Shown: one piece after another, positions 18,706 through 27,688 of the stretch | Layout of the letters: each line of letters starts with the position of its first letter | How positions within the stretch are numbered: position 1 is the first letter of the stretch | NCBI GenBank assembly: GCA_963700735.1 | Contig: CAVOYR010000006.1 | Location: 62,001-126,000, forward strand | DNA: 64,000 bases | Source: Anderseniella sp963700735 | GTDB taxonomy: Bacteria > Pseudomonadota > Alphaproteobacteria > Rhizobiales > Aestuariivirgaceae | Direction: 5' to 3' | Program-made: the position numbers and the translations under genes | The notes under the pieces: model-generated | The model's input: only the letters and a program-made list of their open reading frames with translations | Databases searched by the model: none | What the model was told of the DNA's origin: nothing

Positions 18706-20106
18706 ATGTCCGTGAGGCCAGATCCGACGTTCCATGCTACCGCGAAGCTTGCCATGCAAGCGCCTGTTGAAACCTTTGCATTCACCCTGATGCTGTCACC
18801 GGACGGCTCGCAACCTGACGGGCTGGCAGTTGTCGACGTTGACCCGAAGTCTGCCAGTTATGGCAAGATCGTCCACCAGGTGATCATGCCGAACAAGGGT
18901 GACGAGTTTCACCACTTCGGCTGGAATGCCTGTTCTTCGTCGCTGTCGCCGTTGAGCGGGCATGCCTTCCTCGAACGCCGTTACCTGATCATTCCGGGCA
19001 TCCGCTCGTCGCGCATCTACGTGATCGACGTGAAGGAGCCGCTGAAAGCCAAAATCCACAAGATCATCGAACCGGAAGAAGTGTTCGCCAAGACCGGATA
19101 CTCGCGCCCGCACACCATCCATTGCGGACCGGAAGGCATCTACGTCTCCACCCTCGGTGGTGGTGGCGCGGACGGCACCGATGGCCCTCCCGGCATCTTC
19201 ATCATGGATTGCGAGACGTTCGAGATCCTCGGCCGCTACGAGATGGACCGGGGCAAGCAGGACAAGCATTACGACTTCTGGTGGAACCTGCCGCGCGACT
19301 ACATGGTGAGCTCGGAGTGGGGCCTGCCGCCGCAGTTTGAAAACGGCATCGTGGCAGAGGACCTGCTGTCCAACAAGTATGGTCACTCGATCCACTTCTG
19401 GAACCTGCGCGAACGGCGCAACGTGCAGACCATCGACCTGGGTGCGAACCACCAGATGGCGCTGGAAATCCGGCCTGCGCATGACCCGGCCAAGGATTAC
19501 GGCTTCTGCGGCGTGGTGGTGGATACCACCAACCTGCAAGGCGCCATCTTCACCTGGTGGCGCAAGGCGGACGGTACGTTCGACGCCAAGAAGGTGATCA
19601 CCATCGACCCGCAGCCGGCAAAGGCCGACGACCTGCCGCCGCTGCTCAAGGGCTTCGAGGCGGTGCCGCCGCTGGTGACGGACATCGACCTGTCGCTGGA
19701 TGACAGGTTCCTCTATGTCGCCTGCTGGGGCACCGGCGAGATGCACCAGTACGACGTGTCCGACCCGATGAACCCGAAGCTGGCCGGCAAGGTCGAGATC
19801 GGCGGCATCGTCAAGCAGACGAAGCACCCCAATGGCAAGTCCTTCGGCTATGGCCCGCAGATGGTCGAGATCAGCCGTGACGGCAAGCGGGTGTACTGGA
19901 CCAACTCGCTGTATTCGACCTGGGACGACCAGTTCTACCCCGGCGAACGCGGTGGAGCGATGGTGATGGCCAACGCAGGCGCAAATGGCGGGCTGCAACT
20001 CGACAAGGATTTCTGGGTCGATTTTCCCGATGGCTACCGGTCGCACCAGATCCGGCTTGAGGGCGGCGACTGCTCGACCGACTCGTTCTGCTATCCGAAC
20101 GTGTAG
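18706..20106 (+). CDS. mtoX: Methanethiol oxidase / selenium-binding protein (SBP56 family)
   Basis: A 466-residue beta-propeller protein of the SBP56 family. Family patches include DEFHHFGWNACSS, GYSRPHTIHCGPEGIY, FWWNLPRDYMVSSEWG and KYGHSIHFWNLRER; the conserved His residues are the metal ligands in this family. MtoX oxidises methanethiol to formaldehyde, hydrogen sulfide and hydrogen peroxide. The start is strongly supported by AGGAGG at 18690-18695, ten bases before the ATG. With this start I see no obvious signal peptide. A membrane protein gene begins three bases after the stop, so the two are co-transcribed. The SCO1/mauG neighbours described for other mto loci are absent. Confidence 0.82.
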   Translation: MSVRPDPTFHATAKLAMQAPVETFAFTLMLSPDGSQPDGLAVVDVDPKSASYGKIVHQVIMPNKGDEFHHFGWNACSSSLSPLSGHAFLERRYLIIPGIRSSRIYVIDVKEPLKAKIHKIIEPEEVFAKTGYSRPHTIHCGPEGIYVSTLGGGGADGTDGPPGIFIMDCETFEILGRYEMDRGKQDKHYDFWWNLPRDYMVSSEWGLPPQFENGIVAEDLLSNKYGHSIHFWNLRERRNVQTIDLGANHQMALEIRPAHDPAKDYGFCGVVVDTTNLQGAIFTWWRKADGTFDAKKVITIDPQPAKADDLPPLLKGFEAVPPLVTDIDLSLDDRFLYVACWGTGEMHQYDVSDPMNPKLAGKVEIGGIVKQTKHPNGKSFGYGPQMVEISRDGKRVYWTNSLYSTWDDQFYPGERGGAMVMANAGANGGLQLDKDFWVDFPDGYRSHQIRLEGGDCSTDSFCYPNV

Positions 20107-20109
20107 GCC

Positions 20110-20772
20110 TTGGGCTTTGACGACTGGACGGCGGCAGGCCTTTGGCTCGCCGTCGTCGCTTCCGGCATCTATCATGGCATCAACCCCGGCATGGGCTGGC
20201 CGCTGGCCGTCTCGGCCGGGATGATGGGCCGTGGCCAGCGCGACCTGCTGGCCGCACTCGGGCCGCTGGCGGTGGGGCACGTGCTGGCGATGGCGGGTAT
20301 CCTGCTGCCGTTCGCGGTTATGGCGTCGCTGGTTACATGGCAGCGCGAAATACAGGTCGGGGCAGGCTTGCTGGTGGTGGCCACCGGCATCTATCTGCTG
20401 GTCAACCGGCGCCACCCGCGGTTTCTCGCCCGTATCCGGCCAACCCAACTGGCGTTGTGGTCATTTGCGGTGGCGATGGCACACGGGGCCGGGCTGATGC
20501 TGGTGCCGATCTTCCTCGGGCTTTGCAGGCCGGAGGAGCTGGATGCGGGTCATACGGCGGCAATGACCCTCATGAGCGGCAATGTTGGCATGGCGGTTGC
20601 GGTGTCCGTTGTCCATGCGGCAGCGATGATCGTCTCGGGCGGAGTGATCGCCTGGGCCGTGTTCAGGTGGCTGGGCCCACAGTTCATCTCGAGGAGCTGG
20701 TTCAACCTGGACGTGGTGTGGGCGGTGAGCCTGATACTGGTGGGCGGGCTGGGCCTGTGGGGGGCAGTTTGA
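20110..20772 (+). CDS. Six-helix membrane protein of unknown function, coupled to mtoX
   Basis: A 220-residue, very hydrophobic protein with about six transmembrane helices. Distinctive motifs are IYHGINPGMGWPLAVS near residue 20 and AMAHGAGLMLVP near residue 122, each with a His inside a helix. The HG-x-NPG pattern is loosely reminiscent of HupE/NicO-type metal transporters but not close enough to assign. The start is TTG three bases after the mtoX stop, so translation is probably coupled. Context suggests supplying metal to, or moving a substrate or product for, MtoX; this is inference. Confidence 0.65.
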   Translation: MGFDDWTAAGLWLAVVASGIYHGINPGMGWPLAVSAGMMGRGQRDLLAALGPLAVGHVLAMAGILLPFAVMASLVTWQREIQVGAGLLVVATGIYLLVNRRHPRFLARIRPTQLALWSFAVAMAHGAGLMLVPIFLGLCRPEELDAGHTAAMTLMSGNVGMAVAVSVVHAAAMIVSGGVIAWAVFRWLGPQFISRSWFNLDVVWAVSLILVGGLGLWGAV

Positions 20773-20782
20773 ATTGCTAGCG

Positions 20783-21169
20783 TCAGGATTGAGTTTCGAC
20801 TATCGGTTTTACCCAGTGATGGCGGGATGCAACATGGACTTCCTGCGCGGGGCCGGGAAACGTATTATCGCCAAATGAACCGACGCCTACTGCGACGAAG
20901 CCGGGCTTGCGCTCTGCTCGCCAGAATACGGTTGAGCCGCAGACTGGGCAGAAGTGAAAAGCCACCTGGTGGCCGGCCTCGGTACGCCTGCGCCAGGTTT
21001 TGTGTTCGCCCGCAGATGAAAAGGCAGGCTCCGGGAAGAATGCTGCTATGCCGAATGCCGAGCCGGTTCGCTTCTGGCACGCCCGGCAATGGCAAACGGA
21101 CACCAGGTCTGGATCACCTGAGCAGGTTACCGTCAGCTGGCCGCAAGCGCATCCTGCCTGCCGTTCCAT
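20783..21169 (-). CDS. GFA-family (CENP-V type) zinc protein, first copy
   Basis: A 128-residue protein with the zinc-ligand patterns CACG near the N-terminus, CHCRACQK and CPVCG, all typical of the GFA/CENP-V fold. The family is named for glutathione-dependent formaldehyde-activating enzyme, but most members have no proven activity. The start at MERQAGCACG has GGGAG six bases upstream; a GTG eight codons earlier overlaps the preceding stop. It lies just after the M19 peptidase gene. Methanethiol oxidase next door would produce formaldehyde, which is suggestive only. Confidence 0.78.
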   Translation of the reverse strand: MERQAGCACGQLTVTCSGDPDLVSVCHCRACQKRTGSAFGIAAFFPEPAFSSAGEHKTWRRRTEAGHQVAFHFCPVCGSTVFWRAERKPGFVAVGVGSFGDNTFPGPAQEVHVASRHHWVKPIVETQS

Positions 21170-21189
21170 CGTACACTCCCTGACTACAG

Positions 21190-22161
21190 TCACTGCGGAC
21201 CGAAGTTTTCGTCGAAAAACTTCAGCCAGTTGAGGCCCATGACCTTGTCAACCTCTTCGCGGTACATGCCGCGCTCGATCAGGCCGCGCTCGATGTTGCC
21301 GAAGTCACGGTTGTCCCTGAACCATGCAGGCTGCGGCGGAAAGCCCGCATTGTCCTTCGAGCCTTCGCCATAGTCGATTTCCTTGGACCAGCGGCCTACC
21401 CGCATCCACTCCACCACGCTGTCTGGCTGGTCCTGGCACAGGTCAGACCCAATGCCGATGCGATCGATGCCGATCATGTCCGCCGTGCGGGCAATCATTT
21501 CGCAGAAGCTGTCCAGCGTGCAGTTCGATCCCCCCTTGAGGTGGTGCGGATAGAGCGAGAATCCCAGCATGCCACCTGATCCGGCAAGTGCCTTCAGCAC
21601 CTCATCCGACTTGTTGCGCAGGCCAGGGTGCCAGAACTTCGGGTTGGCATGGGTAATGGCGATGGGGCGGGTGGAGTGGCCGATGGCTTGAAGCGTCGAG
21701 CGTTCGGCGGAATGGGACATGTCGACCACCAGTCCGACCCGGTTCATCTCGCGCACAACCTGCCGGCCCATGCGGGTGAGGCCGGTGTCCTCGGCCTCAT
21801 AGGCGCCGGTGGCGAGCAGGGACTGGTTGTTGTAGGTCAGCTGCATGAAGCGCACGCCCAGCGTGTGCAGGATTTCCACCAGGCCGATGTCGTCCTCGAT
21901 CGGCGAGCAGTTCTGCAGGCCGAAGAAGATGGCAGTGCGGCCGGTGTCATGCGCCTTGCGGACACAGTCTGCGGTAGTTCCCTTGAAAATCAACTCCGGA
22001 AACTGCTCGAACCAGCGGTTCCAGCGCTCGAGGTTGGCCACCGTTTCCCGGAAGTTCTCGTGGTAGCAGACGGTCACGTGCACCGAATCGATTCGGCCCT
22101 CGCGCATCTGCCGGAAAATCTTCTCGCTATAGTTGCAGTACTGCAGTCCGTCGATGCGCAT
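21190..22161 (-). CDS. Membrane dipeptidase-like protein (peptidase M19), atypical metal site
   Basis: The chosen start MRIDGLQYCNYSEK gives about 323 residues of the renal-dipeptidase (M19) TIM-barrel type. His ligands are recognisable in VVDMSHSAE and ITHANPKFW, and the Asp in GIGSDLCQDQ. However, the N-terminal HxD of classical M19 enzymes is replaced (DGLQY), and the bridging-Glu region reads FGLQNCSPIED. The enzyme may bind one metal, or belong to a subfamily with another substrate. Peptidase activity is therefore uncertain. An upstream in-frame Met 15 codons earlier is less likely. Confidence 0.7.
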   Translation of the reverse strand: MRIDGLQYCNYSEKIFRQMREGRIDSVHVTVCYHENFRETVANLERWNRWFEQFPELIFKGTTADCVRKAHDTGRTAIFFGLQNCSPIEDDIGLVEILHTLGVRFMQLTYNNQSLLATGAYEAEDTGLTRMGRQVVREMNRVGLVVDMSHSAERSTLQAIGHSTRPIAITHANPKFWHPGLRNKSDEVLKALAGSGGMLGFSLYPHHLKGGSNCTLDSFCEMIARTADMIGIDRIGIGSDLCQDQPDSVVEWMRVGRWSKEIDYGEGSKDNAGFPPQPAWFRDNRDFGNIERGLIERGMYREEVDKVMGLNWLKFFDENFGPQ

Positions 22162-22277
22162 GCAAGGGGTCTCCCGCCGCTGCTGGCCAAGCTGGGAAAA
22201 TGGCACAAAACATGGGTTTAGACCAGCCTAACCCGTAAAAGTTTAGTGCGTTTTTAAGATGCACTCTATGCGCGTAA

Positions 22278-22292
22278 TTAATGATTGATTAA
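22278..22292. promoter_or_regulatory. Perfect CtrA-type binding site (TTAA-N7-TTAA)
   Basis: TTAATGATTGATTAA matches the full CtrA consensus TTAA-N7-TTAA, and the next base is C as in many CtrA boxes. It lies about 90 bases upstream of the LEPR-motif gene and 117 bases from the divergent M19 gene start, within an AT-rich intergenic island. CtrA is the cell-cycle master regulator controlled by CckA, which is also encoded in this window. The placement favours control of the LEPR gene. Confidence 0.6.
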
Positions 22293-22379
22293 CAAATACA
22301 ACCCATAGTACAAGTCAGTTAGGCGACTGCCCGCTATTCGCGAAATCCGCGAAGGGGCAAACAGTGGGCTGGAGGGGTT

Positions 22380-23300
22380 ATGGCGAAGCGGACGACGCGT
22401 GAAAACACGCTGGGGCAGGGTGACGTAAAGAAGGGGAGCGGATCAGATCTCGCCTCCCGGATGCTGGCACTGGAGCCGCGCATCCTGTTTGACGGGGCGG
22501 CCCTGGCGACGGGGCTGGATACGGCTGCTGACCTGCATGAACAGGCAGACCAGCAGGTTCGACAGCAGGAGCAGGCACACGACGCGCTGCTGAGCGCGCT
22601 GGCTGGCGAAGACGCCGGGCAGGCCTCATCCGGCGGCGAAGCACGTGGCATCGTGTTCATCGATGCCGCCGTCGAGGACCGCGACAGCATTGTCGCCGGC
22701 ATCGACCCTGCCTACGACATATTCCTGCTGTCAGCTGACCGAGAGCGCGCCATGCGTCTGCGAGAGCTCGAGGGCTACACGGACCGGCAACAACGGCTGG
22801 AGATCCGCGCGCAAGGGCCCGGACGGGTGACGTCGCTGTTGCCGGGGCTCGCGCCGGGCATGTGGGCCGGCACCCGGGACAGGCTGGTGCACGTTGCCCG
22901 GCAAGGTCCGCTGGTGGCGCGGGGAGTGGTCAGCGAACGTGACGTCGCCCGGCTCGGTGACGGCGGCTACGGGCGGTTCATTGCCGATGATCCGGCACTG
23001 CCCGGCGTTGCGGTCACGCTACAGTCGATCTCCACGGGCACCAGCGCCGCGCGCGAACTGCAGCTGCTGTCATCCACCAGCGGCGGCCAGGTTGACGCCA
23101 CCCTGGACGGCAAGGGCAAGTTGCACACAAGCGCCGCCATGTTCCCGGTCGCCTTCGTCGCGGCCAGCGCGCCGGCCGGGGCGTCCGAGTGGCAGCGCGA
23201 GGTGCGCGGCACAGTTGTAGCCACGGGTGAAAGGCGCAGCGTTGCGCGCCGCATCGCAGAGCGAGTCGTCTCGGTTGTCCTAAGGGAAACGGGCTTCTAG
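22380..23300 (+). CDS. Orphan LEPR-motif protein with DUF4347-like segment
   Basis: A 306-residue protein with no known full-length relative that I recognise. Residues 29-40 read LALEPRILFDGA, the LEPRxLL-type motif found near the N-terminus of giant RTX/cadherin-like surface adhesins. Residues about 88-115 (ARGIVFIDAAVEDRDSIVAG) resemble the start of DUF4347, which follows the motif in those adhesins. Here the repeats are absent and the protein ends with an unrelated basic tail (RRSVARRIAERVVSVV). It could be the remnant of a large adhesin or a short stand-alone version. GGAGG lies just upstream of the ATG, and a CtrA-type site is in the promoter region. Confidence 0.6.
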   Translation: MAKRTTRENTLGQGDVKKGSGSDLASRMLALEPRILFDGAALATGLDTAADLHEQADQQVRQQEQAHDALLSALAGEDAGQASSGGEARGIVFIDAAVEDRDSIVAGIDPAYDIFLLSADRERAMRLRELEGYTDRQQRLEIRAQGPGRVTSLLPGLAPGMWAGTRDRLVHVARQGPLVARGVVSERDVARLGDGGYGRFIADDPALPGVAVTLQSISTGTSAARELQLLSSTSGGQVDATLDGKGKLHTSAAMFPVAFVAASAPAGASEWQREVRGTVVATGERRSVARRIAERVVSVVLRETGF

Positions 23301-23375
23301 TTCTGGTTGTTCCGCGGTCAAAAAATTCCCGGAAATCCCGCAATAATTCAACGACATAAAAATGTGCTTGCGCGA

Positions 23376-23390
23376 GAACAAAAAGTGTAC
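23376..23390 (+). promoter_or_regulatory. Candidate LexA/SOS box upstream of recA
   Basis: GAAC-N7-GTAC lies 79 bases upstream of the recA start. Alphaproteobacterial LexA sites are GAAC-N7-GAAC or GTTC-N7-GTTC-like, so this differs by one base in one half. Its place before recA makes it a reasonable SOS operator. Confidence 0.45.
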
Positions 23391-23468
23391 GATGGTGCGG
23401 AACATAAGCGGAACGCACGGGTGGTCTGGCGGTCTGCTGGTCAATGTGAAATAAGGATGGTGAGAGCT

Positions 23469-24581
23469 ATGGGGCAAACGAATCTGAAGGTTGTGGAAAC
23501 CGGTTCAATGGACAAGCAGAAGGCACTTGAGGCCGCACTGGGGCAGATCGAACGGGCATTCGGCAAGGGCTCGGTGATGAAGCTTGGCTCGAGCAAGGCC
23601 ATCGAGGTCGAGGCGATCTCGACCGGGTCCATCGGGCTGGACATCGCGCTGGGCATTGGCGGCCTGCCGAAGGGCCGCGTGGTCGAGATCTACGGGCCGG
23701 AATCGTCCGGCAAGACCACGCTGGCGCTGCATGCCATTGCCGAGTGCCAGAAGCGCGGCGGCATCTGCGCCTTTGTCGACGCCGAGCACGCGCTGGATCC
23801 GGTCTATGCCCGCAAGCTGGGCGTGGATGTCGACGAGCTGCTGATCTCCCAGCCCGACACCGGTGAGCAGGCGCTTGAGATTGCCGATACGCTGGTGCGG
23901 TCCGGCGCGGTTGAGGTGCTGGTCATCGACTCCGTGGCGGCTCTGACCCCACGCGCCGAGCTTGAAGGCGACATGGGCGACAGCCTGCCAGGCCTGCAGG
24001 CACGGTTGATGAGCCAGGCGCTGCGCAAGCTGACCGGCTCCATCTCCAAGACCCACTGCATGGTCATCTTCATCAACCAGATCCGCATGAAGATCGGCGT
24101 CATGTTCGGCAACCCGGAAACAACGACCGGCGGCAACGCGCTGAAGTTCTACGCCTCTGTCCGTCTTGATATCCGCCGCATCGGTGCGATCAAGGACCGT
24201 GAAGAGGTCGTCGGCAACCAGACCCGCGTCAAGGTGGTCAAGAACAAGGTGGCCCCACCGTTCCGCCAGGTCGAGTTCGACATCATGTACGGAGAAGGCA
24301 TTTCCAAGGTGGGCGAACTGCTCGACCTGGGCGTCACCGCCGGCATCGTCGAGAAGTCCGGTTCGTGGTTCTCCTACAATGGCGAGCGGGTCGGGCAGGG
24401 CCGCGAGAACGCCAAGACGTTCCTGCGCCAGAACCCGGACATCGCCAACGCCATTGAAGCTGCGATCCGCGCCAATGCCGGCCTGATTGCCGAGCGGATC
24501 ACCGATCCCAATGCCGTCAAGGTCGATGATGACGGGGTCATCGAGGATGATCTGCCAACCGCTGTCGGCGACTCCGATTGA
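23469..24581 (+). CDS. recA: Recombinase RecA
   Basis: A 370-residue RecA with the start at MGQTNLKVVE. Walker A is GPESSGKT (76-83), loop L2 lies in FGNPETTTGGNALKFYAS, and the C-terminus is acidic (DDDGVIEDDLPTAVGDSD). RecA forms filaments on single-stranded DNA for strand exchange and LexA self-cleavage. A longer in-frame extension of 54 codons upstream is not RecA-like and was excluded. An SOS-like site lies upstream, and alaS follows as in many alphaproteobacteria. Unlike alaS, its frame is intact. Confidence 0.97.
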   Translation: MGQTNLKVVETGSMDKQKALEAALGQIERAFGKGSVMKLGSSKAIEVEAISTGSIGLDIALGIGGLPKGRVVEIYGPESSGKTTLALHAIAECQKRGGICAFVDAEHALDPVYARKLGVDVDELLISQPDTGEQALEIADTLVRSGAVEVLVIDSVAALTPRAELEGDMGDSLPGLQARLMSQALRKLTGSISKTHCMVIFINQIRMKIGVMFGNPETTTGGNALKFYASVRLDIRRIGAIKDREEVVGNQTRVKVVKNKVAPPFRQVEFDIMYGEGISKVGELLDLGVTAGIVEKSGSWFSYNGERVGQGRENAKTFLRQNPDIANAIEAAIRANAGLIAERITDPNAVKVDDDGVIEDDLPTAVGDSD

Positions 24582-24988
24582 GGCGGTGGGCGTCACCGCC
24601 CGCCATTACCGTCACCGCATCTGCACCAATGTTCACCGGAGACCGGCTTGACCCCAGGTCTCCGGGCCCATGCGGGCGTCAGTTCGTCAGTCAGTCCTCA
24701 CGCGTCAAGGCATACCCCGCCATCCAGACCCCGGCCGGCCCCAAGCCCGCCTCTCACCACCCATGCCCCGGCGGGTGGCCGGTCCGGAGCAGCCCGGTTC
24801 CCCCCAGCCGTTGCTGCACATTGCAAGCGCTCTCCGGTTCCTGCCGGAGGGCGCCTTGCCATTTGCGGGGCTCCCGGCTTACCGCCTGATACCCGGGCCG
24901 CTTCCATAGTCATGTGGACAGCCGCGCCCGAGCTTGTATAAAGGCCGCCCGAACCACGGTTTTTCTTACCCTTTCAAGGCGATTGAAC
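24582..24988. other. Intergenic region between recA and alaS, no gene seen
   Basis: This is 407 bases of GC-rich sequence. Short open frames here are Pro/Ser/Arg-rich, lack family resemblance and have no convincing ribosome binding site. A hairpin GGCGGTG-N5-CACCGCC sits directly after the recA stop (24583-24601) without a T tract and may end the recA transcript. The last 60 bases become less GC-rich (GCTTGTATAAAGGC around 24933-24946) and could hold the alaS promoter. Inserted-base errors like those in alaS could hide a small gene here. Confidence 0.5.
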
Positions 24989-27667
24989 ATGTCCGGTGTC
25001 AATGAAATCCGCTCCACGTTTCTGAACTATTTCGGCAAGAACGGCCACGAGGTTGTTGCGTCATCGCCGCTGGTGCCGCGCAATGACCCGACGTTGATGT
25101 TCACCAATGCCGGCATGGTGCAGTTCAAGAACGTGTTCACCGGGCTGGAAAAGCGCGACTACTACGCGCGCCGTCACCTCGCAGAAGTGCGTCCGCGCCG
25201 GCGGCAAGCACAACGACCTGGACAATGTCGGCTATACCGCGCGCCACCACACCTTCTTCGAGATGCTCGGCAACTTCTCGTTCGGCGATTATTTCAAGGA
25301 CCAGGCCAATCGAGCTGGCGTGGAACCTGATCACCCGCGATTACGGGCTGGACGCCAGCCGCCTGCTGGTGACGGTCTATCACACCGATGACGAGGCCCA
25401 CGGCCTGTGGAAGAAGATCGCCGGCCTGACCGACGACAGGATCATCCGTATTCCGACCACCGACAACTTCTGGGCGATGGGTGACACCGGGCCGTGCGGG
25501 CCATGTTCGGAAATCTTCTATGATCACGGCGACCACATTCCCGGTGGCCCCCCCGGGTCTCCGGATGAGGATGGCGACCGGTTCATCGAGATACTGGAAC
25601 CTGGTGTTCATGCAGTTCGAGCAGGTGACGCCGGATGAGCGCGTCGCCCTGCCGCGGCCCTCCATCGACACCGGCATGGGCCTGGAGCGCATTTCCGCCG
25701 TGCTGCAGGGCACGCACGACAACTATGAGACCGACCTGTTCCGCGCGCTGATCTCGGCCATCGAGGACCAGACCGGCGTCGAGGCCACGGGGCAGGGCGA
25801 AGGCCTCCAACCGGGTCATTGCCGATCACCTGCGGGCAACTTCGTTCCTGATTGCCGATGGCGTGCTGCCCTCCAATGAGGGTCGCGGCTACGTGCTGCG
25901 CCGGATCATGCGCCGCGCCATGCGCCATGCCGAACTGCTCGGCGTCGAAGGAACCGCTGATGTGGAAGCTGGTGCCCGCACTGAAGCGCCAGATGGGTCG
26001 CGGCCTATCCGGAACTGGTGCGCGCCGAGGACCTGATCACCGAGACCCTGCGGCTCGAGGAAACCCGTTTCCGCAACACGCTGGAACGCGGCTTGAAGAT
26101 GCTCGACGACGAATCCGCCGGGCTTGGACAGGGCGACCGGTTTTCCGGCGACGTGGCGTTCAAGCTTTACGACACCTACGGCTTTCCGCTCGACCTGACG
26201 CAGGACGCCCTCAAGGGCCGCGGCATCAGCGTCGATACCGATGCCTTCAACACCGCCATGGCAAAGCAGAAGGCGGATGCGCGCAAGGCGTGGGCCGGAT
26301 CAGGCGAGGCGCCGACCGATGCCGTCTGGTTCGATGTTCGCGAGCAGACGGGCGCCACCGACTTCCTCGGCTATGACACCGAAACCGCCGAAGGCGTGAT
26401 CAAGGCGATCATCGGCGCCGACGGCAAGTTCCTCGAGCAGGCCGCCAGTGGCGATGCCGTTTCGATCATCGTCAACCAGACGCCGTTCTACGGCGAGAGC
26501 GGCGGCCAGACCGGCGACAGTGGCGTGATGCGCACAGGCGGCGGCGCGCGCATCAGCGTCACGGATACGCAGAAGCGCCTCGGCGACCTGTTCGTGCACG
26601 TGTCGAGCATTGGCGACGGCACGGTGCGCGTGGGCGATACGGTCGAGATGGAAGTCGATCATGCCCGGCGCAGCGGCAACCGCATCCATCACTCCGCCAC
26701 CCACCTGCTGCACGAGGCGTTGCGCCAGGTGCTCGGCAACCACGTGGTGCAGAAGGGGTCGCTGGTGCGAGCCGGGCCGCCTGCGCTTCGACTTCGCGCA
26801 TCCCAAGTCGGTCGTCGGCGGATGAACTGGCGCAGGTCGAGCGATATCGCCAACACGGTGGTGATGCAGAACGACGGCGTGTCGACCCGGTTGATGAGCG
26901 TGGATGAGGCCATCGAAGCCGGTGCCATGGCGCTGTTCGGCGAGAAGTACGGCGATGAAGTGCGCGTGGTGTCGATGGGCATCCAGCCTGCAGGCACCGC
27001 CGGCCACAACAAGCAGACCTATTCGATGGAACTGTGCGGCGGCACCCATGTCAGCCGCACCGGCGACATCGGGTTGATCCGCGTGGTCGGCGAGTCAGCC
27101 TCGGCCGCCGGCGTGCGCCGCCTTGAAGCGCTGGCAGGCGATGCCGCACGCGACTATCTCGAAGCCCGCGACCGGCAGGTGCAGCGGTTGGCCGAAGTGC
27201 TCAAGGCCGCGCCCGATGACGTGGAGGCCCGCGTCGTCGCGCTGGTCGACGAGCGCCGCAAGCTGGAACGCGAACTGGCCGAGGCCCGCAAGAAGCTGGC
27301 GATGGGCGGCAGCGGGTCAGGCGATCAGGCCGCTGTTGAAGAGGTTTCAGGCATCAAGCTGTTGATGCGGGTTCTGGACGGCCTCGATCCGAAGGACCTG
27401 CGTGGCGCCATCGACGAGGGCAAGAAGCAACTGGGCTCCGGCGTGGTTGCGCTGGTGGCGTTGAACGATGGCAAGGCCACCGTAGGGGCAGGCGTGACCG
27501 ACGACCTGACCGGCCGGATATCGGCCGTGGACCTCGTCCGCGCTGGCGTGGAAGCCGTGGGCGGCAAGGGTGGCGGCGGCCGGCCCGACATGGCGCAGGG
27601 CGGTGGCCCGGATGGTGCCAAGGCCACAGCGGCGCTCGATGCCATTCGCAACGCGCTGAAAGGCTGA
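24989..27667 (+). CDS. alaS: Alanyl-tRNA synthetase, frame broken by nine single-base insertions
   Basis: The pieces together give full-length AlaRS of about 889 residues: MSGVNEIRSTFLNYF, motif RAVTSQKCVRAGGKHNDL, FWAMGDTGPCGPCSEIFYDH, editing-domain HHSATHLLHEALRQVLGNHV, ELCGGTHVSRTGDIGL and the C-terminal C-Ala region. AlaRS charges tRNA-Ala and edits mischarged Ser/Gly. Frame breaks lie near 25164, 25307, 25596, 25796, 25950, 25998, 26768, 26815 and 26853. At each, removing one base restores the expected sequence, and every shift is in the same direction. AlaRS is essential, so these are most likely sequencing insertions. Gene limits and identity are secure; the exact bases are not. Confidence 0.93.
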
Positions 27668-27688
27668 GCAGACAACCGCACCAAAGTC

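Noticed and set aside
18796..20448. A 550-codon open frame opposite mtoX
   Set aside because: Antisense shadow; mtoX on the plus strand has clear family sequence and a strong ribosome binding site.
24578..24941. Several overlapping open frames of 60-103 codons after recA
   Set aside because: They are Pro/Ser/Arg-rich in all frames, as expected of GC-rich noncoding DNA, and lack start signals.
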